Below, one piece after another: positions 36,611-64,000 of a stretch of 64,000 nt of DNA. The notes under the pieces are model-generated. The model ran no database searches, was not told the DNA's origin, and worked only from the letters and a program-made list of their open reading frames with translations. How positions within the stretch are numbered: position 1 is the first letter of the stretch; each line of letters opens with the position of its first letter. This stretch comes from Haliclystus octoradiatus (taxonomy: Eukaryota > Cnidaria > Staurozoa > Stauromedusae > Haliclystidae): positions 3,050,001 to 3,114,000 of the forward strand of contig OU744449.1 in assembly GCA_916610825.1 (NCBI GenBank), given 5' to 3'. Both the position numbers and the translations under genes were made by a program.

Positions 36611-38141
36611 ATTATATATTATATATATTTATATTTTTTTAAAGGTCACATGTAAGTGAGGATACATTTAAAAATATCCTCCTTTGTTCATTTGCCTGTT
36701 AGCCATTGTGCTACAAAATATATACAAAAAGAGACACTCCTATAGAAATAGAAGAATCGTACAGGCACCTTCTGCAGGGCATATTCTCCGGCAATTACAG
36801 TATTGTTTAGCATATATGGGATCCACCCAATCACAGGGCCGCAGCGGTTGAGAACCAGTTAAGCAGATTCTATAGTTAGCATGCACAGTGTGCATAGCAT
36901 AAGAATTTTTCGAAGTATTAGCATTCCTTTAGCTTTATATCTAACTTCTAAGAGCACCTGTGTCTTTACACTTTAGTCAAGATTGGTTTTAGTCAACATG
37001 CAGGCTAATGTTTCTCGGATGTTTTGCTTAGCATATCATTTGAATGCAACTAATCATAGGAATTGAGTTGTGCCAATTAATAAAGGTTCACCCGAATATC
37101 TTACACCAATCATGCTTATAAATCACATTATATTTTGTGCATATCAGCATAGACAGATATGAGCTACATGCCCGTTGCTAATGCGAATACAGTATGATAA
37201 AAATAAAAAGGTTGTCTATGTATTATATACAGTGTCATTTATATATTTGAATTGATGGATATTGAGTCATCTCAGGGATTCAATCCTTCCGCTCTTGAAA
37301 TCTCACCCACAAACATCCAAACAGGCAATTTTATTTGCTTGTGAGCGTCGACCGTCGTGTGATATCTAATTATCTATACACAATGTATTGTGTACGGTAT
37401 GCATGGTGCAATGCAAATTGCCACATTTTAATAATAAAAATATAGCTGCACCCTTTAACATGATTTTCAAAAGCAATAATTTTCAGCCTTTTAGTGCACT
37501 CTTTTCCTTTTGGATTTTTACAATTGTGGCCCTGGAAATTTTGTTTTAGTTCTGCTCAGAATTTTTTCAAAATGCATTTGCAACGAGCCTAAAATGCACA
37601 ATTAAGTAAAGCATGCATACCTTGTGTAGATGCCCGATCTTCTTCAGGGCAGTAATACCCCGCTTAACCCCCCTCTTGGTCTCCAACATCCTGCTGTATT
37701 TTGGAAATATAGTCATTTTTAATAAGTAAGTTCGGTCACATGGTTCGGTAAAATCATAATTGGCTATAGTAGAGTGGATGCACGCGAGGTGGATTTTCAG
37801 GTGTGTCCAAGAAGGTCCTAGAACACGATGGGTCCAGCGTTCTTATAGTGAACCTTCTTCACAGGTCTTCCGAAATCAAAGTCGTTGAAATTTGATACTG
37901 AAAAATTCTATAATAGTCTATTATAGTGCCGTAGGATTTATATGTCAATTCCATTTGAACTCTTCCGGGCAAAACTGACACGGGCGTGGCTTCCTTTTAC
38001 ACTTGCCTCCTGGCTGAAATACAACCATTCCTCAAGGCAAGACTTGATATTATCGTCGAGTTTTGGCCTAATATCTGTCTGGTGTTTGTCATAACCGCGA
38101 TCTCGGCGTGAGGAACTGTCAAGTCATTGAACGCTTGAGGG

Positions 38142-38149
38142 TATAAAAG
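38142..38149 (+). promoter_or_regulatory. TATA box of the collagen gene
   Basis: TATAAAAG in a GC-richer stretch, 193 bp upstream of the collagen ATG. If used, transcription starts near 38170 and the 5' UTR is about 165 nt. A second TATAAAAT at 38303-38310 is only 32 bp before the ATG and would leave almost no leader, so the first is preferred. Confidence 0.6.
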
Positions 38150-38334
38150 GCATCAACTGTGGCCGGGCGTGTTTACGTCGCTCCATTGCTAAGTCGGAAT
38201 AGGTTGATCAGTCCAACTCGACATCATTGGAGTTCGTCCATCGCATATTACAATAAAAAGAATAGCATATATTCAGTCAGTTTTTTAGCTTTGACTCCAT
38301 GGTATAAAATATATTCGGAGGACAGTGTTAGAAG

Positions 38335-63069
<24,735 letters not shown>

Positions 63070-64000
63070 GGTAATTATTTCATCATGTTTTTCATTATAG
63101 CACCACATTGGTTTAATTAATAAAATAATTTCCAAGAATGGAGCTTGCAATTCTTTGAAAGAATAAGACATGGAAACATGTATGCAGCGGGTGGAAAGTA
63201 GTTTGTTATTATTTGTGGACATTGCTGGAGTGACCCTTATAGACAGGTGGTTGCTGTTTAGAGTTGACCTGCATAACATGTTACATAACATAATCCAACA
63301 AAAGTATGAATCCTATATTCCGGAATGTTGAAGCAAATTCCGAAGAATTTTTGTTTTGATATTTTTAATAATTTATTGATCAAACATCAATAACAAAAAT
63401 CTAGAAAAAAAATGTTGTAATGCTTCTGGGATTCCAGAATTCTGAACTTTTGAAAATAATAGTTGATTAAGTCTTAACATTTTACACTAATCAACGCTAA
63501 TCAATTGGCTCTTTCTGCTTTCTGTTGCTGGTCGATGGATGCACTCAGCTAAACAATAACGCAACAACACCGCTAATGCAAACAAACCACTTCTATTACA
63601 TTTTGAGAACGTGAGGTGTTTTACAGACACACAATTATTTTTTAAAGTGTATATCCCGGATATTGGTAGACTTTAGATAGAGAAAAATTTCTATCAGTAC
63701 GTGTTCTTCTTGTATTTTTACTTTGCGCAAGCATTTCCCCCTCAAAAATGCAATCAAAGTTACGTTTTTGTGTCTCACTCTTTTTCCTCGAACAGGAACC
63801 CACTCATTTTCCACAAGAGAGTTTACACCGGAAAAAACATTTTACTTATTTGTCTCTAAATAAAAAACCGCCAAACCAAATGACAATCTGCTTTCGGAAT
63901 GAAATTTTCAACGCTCAGCTGATGATTTAGAGCTATATTTGATCAATATTCAAGATCCAGGTAAAGAGATATAAGCCTCTGAAGTCAAAAGTTTTTAGTT
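63070..64000. other. start of a collagen intron, no exon seen
   Basis: Holds a family A MITE fragment (about 63218-63282) and a decayed hAT-like MITE (about 63305-63445, with AATTCCGAAGAATTTTTG and TTATTGATCAAACATCAAT). No further C-propeptide exon is recognised before the window ends. Confidence 0.55.

Larger units (their letters stand above)
29516..38141. other. 8.6-kb intergenic region, no confident gene
   Basis: Separates the divergent C2-domain gene (minus) and collagen gene (plus), so it must contain both promoters. Supported contents are a TIR element (29686-30067), a hairpin with an ATC run (32817-32895), an 8-bp-TSD element (34531-34854), a 5'-truncated LINE tail (36202-36387) and an inverted repeat (36538-36610). 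Several open frames exist, but none has a convincing domain or splice context. Confidence 0.6.

Overview
This is an AT-rich animal nuclear DNA window with long introns, GT-AG splicing and many dispersed transposon relics. The gene set (SR-cyclophilin, translin, a C2-domain membrane protein, a fibrillar collagen) is metazoan. The collagen has a very short N-terminal region and a triple helix built from 54-bp exons, and MITEs are dense. This suggests a marine invertebrate such as a tunicate, another invertebrate deuterostome or a cnidarian. The sequence alone does not settle which.

Layout. (1) 1-11759, + strand: the 3' eleven exons of an SR-cyclophilin (PPIG/NKTR family); the start codon lies upstream of the window. 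(2) 12386-22879, - strand: a complete six-exon translin (TSN) gene, convergent with the cyclophilin. Its large first intron holds an intact 100-codon ORF (21226-21528, - strand) of unknown function. (3) 24560-29515, - strand: a four-exon single-pass membrane protein with one C2 domain, synaptotagmin-like. (4) 29516-38141: an 8.6-kb intergenic stretch with transposon relics, hairpins and a LINE 3' fragment. (5) 38335 to beyond the right edge, + strand: a fibrillar collagen with a TATA box, signal peptide, minor collagenous segment, about 339 Gly-X-Y triplets in 45/54/108/144-bp exons, and the first part of a COLFI C-propeptide.

The genes are unrelated in function and look like ordinary neighbours. 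The most structured non-genic material is mobile: a 177-bp TA-flanked MITE family with five full-length copies; a hAT-like family (CAGGGTCC ends, 8-bp duplications), one 1.4-kb copy of which splits a tRNA-derived SINE; a solo LTR; a second TA-flanked MITE family; and several foldback elements.

The observation I rate highest is at 44324-44870 in a collagen intron. Two adjacent inverted repeats carry, in every arm, a sequence that folds as a type I hammerhead ribozyme (CTGATGA core, short helix II, GAA, 3-4 bp helix III, GTA cleavage site, 3-4 bp helix I). A third, degenerate copy is at 48384-48432. This pattern fits Penelope-like elements or retrozymes. All functional calls are from reading the sequence; no database search was run.
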